Below, piece after piece: positions 61,648 through 64,000 of a stretch of DNA of 64,000 bases; positions within the stretch are counted from its first letter, which is position 1, and the number at the start of each line of letters is the position of its first letter. The stretch is taken from positions 1,054,001 through 1,118,000 of the forward strand of contig LUGG01000013.1 in the NCBI GenBank assembly GCA_001683735.1. Direction: 5' to 3'. Position numbers and translations under genes: made by a program. The stretch comes from Grifola frondosa (Eukaryota; Basidiomycota; Agaricomycetes; Polyporales; Grifolaceae). The notes under the pieces were generated by a model. The model was not told the origin of the DNA and did no database searches. It worked only from the letters and a program-made list of their open reading frames with translations.

Positions 61648-62653
61648 ATGTCGTCAAAACTTCCGTCCGTCCTCAGTGCCACCGATGAGGAGATCCAGCT
61701 GCTCCTCGCGGCGCAATCGCACATTGGTAGCAAGAACTGCGATAAGCAGATGCTTCCTTACGTCTGGAAGAGGAGGTCAGACGGTAAGCTCAGCTACTCG
61801 CTCTCCAACGTCCTGCATCTCGCAGGTCTCAGACGACCCCATTCGTCTGCTAGGTATCCACGTGCTCAACATCGGCAAGACCTGGGAGAAGCTCGTGTTT
61901 GCTGCTCGTATCATCGCTGCTATTGAGAACCCGAATGACGTCTGCGTGATCTCCGCACGCCCCTACGGACACCGTGCGGTGCTCAAGTACGCCGCAAACA
62001 CCGGCGCACAGGCGATTGCTGGACGCTTCACCCCGGTTCGTTCACCAACTACATCACCCGCTCCTTCAAGGAGCCGCGTCTCATCGTCGTGACGGACCCG
62101 CGAGTGGACCACCAGACGATCCGCGAGGCGTCCTACGTCAACATCCCCGTTATCGCATTCTGCGACACCGACGCGCCCTCAAGTTTGTCGACGTCGCTAT
62201 TCCCATCAACAACAAATCCCGCCATTCCATCGGTCTGGCGTGGTGGCTTCTCGCGCGCGAGGTGCTCCGCCTCCGCGGCACCATCCCTCGCACCTCCGAC
62301 GGCTGGAATGTTATGGTGGATATGTTCTTCTATACCGCGATCCCGAGGAGGTCGAGAAGCAGCAGCAAGAGGAGGCTCAGGCCAAGGCCGCTGCTGCCGG
62401 CGAGCAGGCCGAGGTGGTCCCCAACGAGTGGGATGTCACCTCTGCCCCGCAGGCGGGCGGCATCAACCCTGGGTTGGTCGCCACAGAGGGCGGTAAGTTT
62501 CTATCGAATTTGCCTCACAGTCTGTTGTTAATTGTATTATGTAGGTGCTCTCGACTGGTCTGCAGAGCCCACGAATGCTGGCCCTACCGACTGGGCAGCC
62601 GAGCCACAGGAACGGGCTGGGGTGCGGAGGCGGCGGCGACGTCGAGCTGGTAG
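61648..62653 (+). CDS. RPS0: 40S ribosomal protein uS2 (S0)
   Basis: Component of the small ribosomal subunit (laminin-receptor family), needed for 40S maturation. Exons: 61648-61783, 61854-62492, and about 62545-62653. The start gives [20 protein letters not shown], then [20 protein letters not shown]. After the intron: [80 protein letters not shown]. The C-terminus is the acidic Trp tail: [18 protein letters not shown] then [15 protein letters not shown]. Four breaks interrupt this small gene: a C missing at 62031-62034, a C missing at 62176-62178, a TA too many near 62328-62333, and a base missing near 62604. Conservation is perfect on both sides of each, so the real gene is almost certainly intact. 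Confidence 0.93.
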
Positions 62654-63005
62654 GAGGGTTGTGTCGCGCTGTCATCTATATACGCTATCCTTGGTCTGGC
62701 AATGTCGTGACATTTGCTGGAGTTTATGTGCTTGTCATGGTACACCCCATTTTCCCTCACAAAACCTATGTGACGCATATGACCAACATGACATGCTTTT
62801 TCAGCTTTGCTTTCTGCAGAGAGTGGTACCGAAAGCAAACATAGCTGTGGAGTCTCTCGGTTCGCGCTGTACACCTATTTCATTGCAATTCAACATGCGT
62901 CAGCTATAATTTACACGGTATTTCTTTCGGCATCCGTCGACTACATCTACATCTTTCCAGACTCAAGGCGACCTTCAACGTACCCATGTAACTCAGGATC
63001 AAAGC
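62654..63005. other. convergent 3' flanks
   Basis: 352 bp between facing stop codons of uS2 and glucosamine-6-phosphate deaminase. No gene is seen. Confidence 0.5.
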
Positions 63006-64000
63006 TCACTCCATACTGCCGACATGATCGTCCTCGATGCCCTGCGCCGTAAGTGCAGCATGCATTGCCTCCACCTCGTCCTGGACACGCTCAATAGACT
63101 TGAAGTACTTGACCGTTTTCACATGCAACTCTGTAAAATGCGACTTAATATAGTCAAGAGCATAAGCGCAAGGCCAGCGTACCGGCTGTAGCATCCTCGT
63201 CGACGACAATCAGCGCCCATGGGTGCATTTGCAGGGCAGAGAGCGTCCACTAGACATTACAAATGATTAGCACAATGGCAAAGTTATGAGCCGTGTAAAT
63301 CATGTACGAGATGGTTCACGCCCTCCTCTACGCGAAATCAGCAGAAACTCGTCAGCTCGAAAGGCGGGCGGCTACTCACCAATAGCCTTGCTGAGCGCGA
63401 GCGCCTTGCGCTGGCCGGTGACGACGACAACGACCTCGCGGCTGTCGAGCACGGTCGCAACCCCGACCGTGAGCGCCATCCGCGGCACCGCAGCAATGTC
63501 GTCATTGAAGAAGCGAGCATTTGCGAGGATTGTGTCGTATGCGAGCGTCTTGATGCGCGTGCGCGAAGCCAGCGAGGACCCTGCCAGGGATGGCGGTGTG
63601 AGAGGAGAAGCGTGCGACACGATATATGCGCACCTGGCTCATTAAAGGCGATATGTCCGTCCTCGCCGATGCCGCCAAGGAACAGTTCGATGCCGCCGAA
63701 TGCCTTGATCCGCGCCTCGTACTGGTTGCACTCCTCGATCAGATTCTTCGCGTTGCCGTTGAGGAGTTCACCTGCGAGGCGGGTATCGACTGCAAGGGCT
63801 AAGTTCAGCAAACAGCAAACAACAGGAAGAGATACGCACTGTGGGAGAAGAACTCGCGGAACATGAAGGTGTGGTAGGATTCGGTGTGATCCCGCGGGAG
63901 GCCGACGTACTCGTCCATGTTAAATGTGACTACATTCTTGAAGCTGTGGGGCGATAAGCGGGTGGGACTGTGGTATGGATTGGTACATACGACAGTTTGC
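63006..64000 (-). CDS. NAG1: glucosamine-6-phosphate deaminase, partial (5' end beyond window)
   Basis: Converts glucosamine 6-phosphate to fructose 6-phosphate and ammonia, the last step of N-acetylglucosamine (chitin) use. The visible part begins at the right edge with [20 protein letters not shown], so roughly the first 60-70 residues are missing. Then [20 protein letters not shown], the catalytic [20 protein letters not shown] (proton-acceptor Asp and His region), [40 protein letters not shown] and [20 protein letters not shown], all hallmark blocks. The last exon continues [10 protein letters not shown] and ends [10 protein letters not shown] at the TGA 63006-63008. Introns are about 50 nt. 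No frame break was noticed. In some fungi this gene is clustered with other N-acetylglucosamine genes; the flank beyond 64000 would show whether that holds here. Confidence 0.93.

Noticed and set aside
1..64000. A single novel multi-gene system or biosynthetic cluster
   Set aside because: The genes are mostly conserved housekeeping genes in unrelated pathways; no core synthase, defence module or co-oriented accessory cluster is visible. The transposon and the b561 pair are the most unusual parts.

Overview
The window is nuclear DNA of a filamentous basidiomycete, most likely an agaricomycete of the polypore type. Genes carry many short introns (mostly 48-70 nt, GT...AG) and are packed on both strands. 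The repertoire is fungal: mevalonate pathway, CCR4 deadenylase, D-amino-acid oxidase, a Cps1-like glycosyltransferase, DOMON-cytochrome b561 proteins, a Zn2Cys6 protein, a signal peptidase subunit and a NIMA kinase. I see no operons, CRISPR arrays, prokaryotic signals or convincing tRNA genes.

Layout. 0.5-5 kb: diphosphomevalonate decarboxylase (-) divergent from CCR4 (+). 5.3-9.1 kb: secreted subtilase (-). 9.8-14 kb: valyl-tRNA synthetase (-). 14-16.7 kb: no recognisable gene. 16.7-18.3 kb: D-amino-acid oxidase (-). 18.3-22.7 kb: gene-poor. 22.7-26.8 kb: FGAM synthase (+). 27.6-29.5 kb: GT2 synthase with a glutamine-rich repeat tail (-). 30.7-31.9 kb: four-knuckle CCHC protein (-). 33.2-36.0 kb: glycerol-3-phosphate acyltransferase (-), divergent from signal peptidase subunit SPC3 (+, 36.3-37.7 kb). 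37.7-41.0 kb: gene-poor. 41.1-42.8 kb: Zn2Cys6 protein (+). 43.4-46.2 kb: NIPA-type magnesium transporter (-). 46.2-53.2 kb: decayed accessory region with a pseudogene and direct duplications. 53.2-54.0 kb: non-autonomous DNA transposon with perfect terminal repeats and an 8-bp target duplication. 54.2-58.1 kb: tandem pair of cytochrome b561 genes, the first with a DOMON domain (+). 58.5-61.3 kb: NIMA-related kinase (-), divergent from ribosomal protein uS2 (+, 61.6-62.7 kb). 63.0 kb to the right edge: glucosamine-6-phosphate deaminase (-, partial).

The genes are mostly housekeeping neighbours rather than one pathway. Two local themes stand out: the divergent SPC3/GPAT pair, both acting at the ER membrane, and the tandem membrane-cytochrome pair, which could pass electrons across the plasma membrane.

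A striking property is the number of small indels, often one missing G or C in a run, that break otherwise well conserved genes (MVD1, CCR4, FGAM synthase, NEK kinase, uS2). Essential genes are hit repeatedly, so consensus error in the assembly is the simplest explanation. All CDS spans below run from start codon to stop codon across introns and across these breaks; exon joins are from eye inspection.
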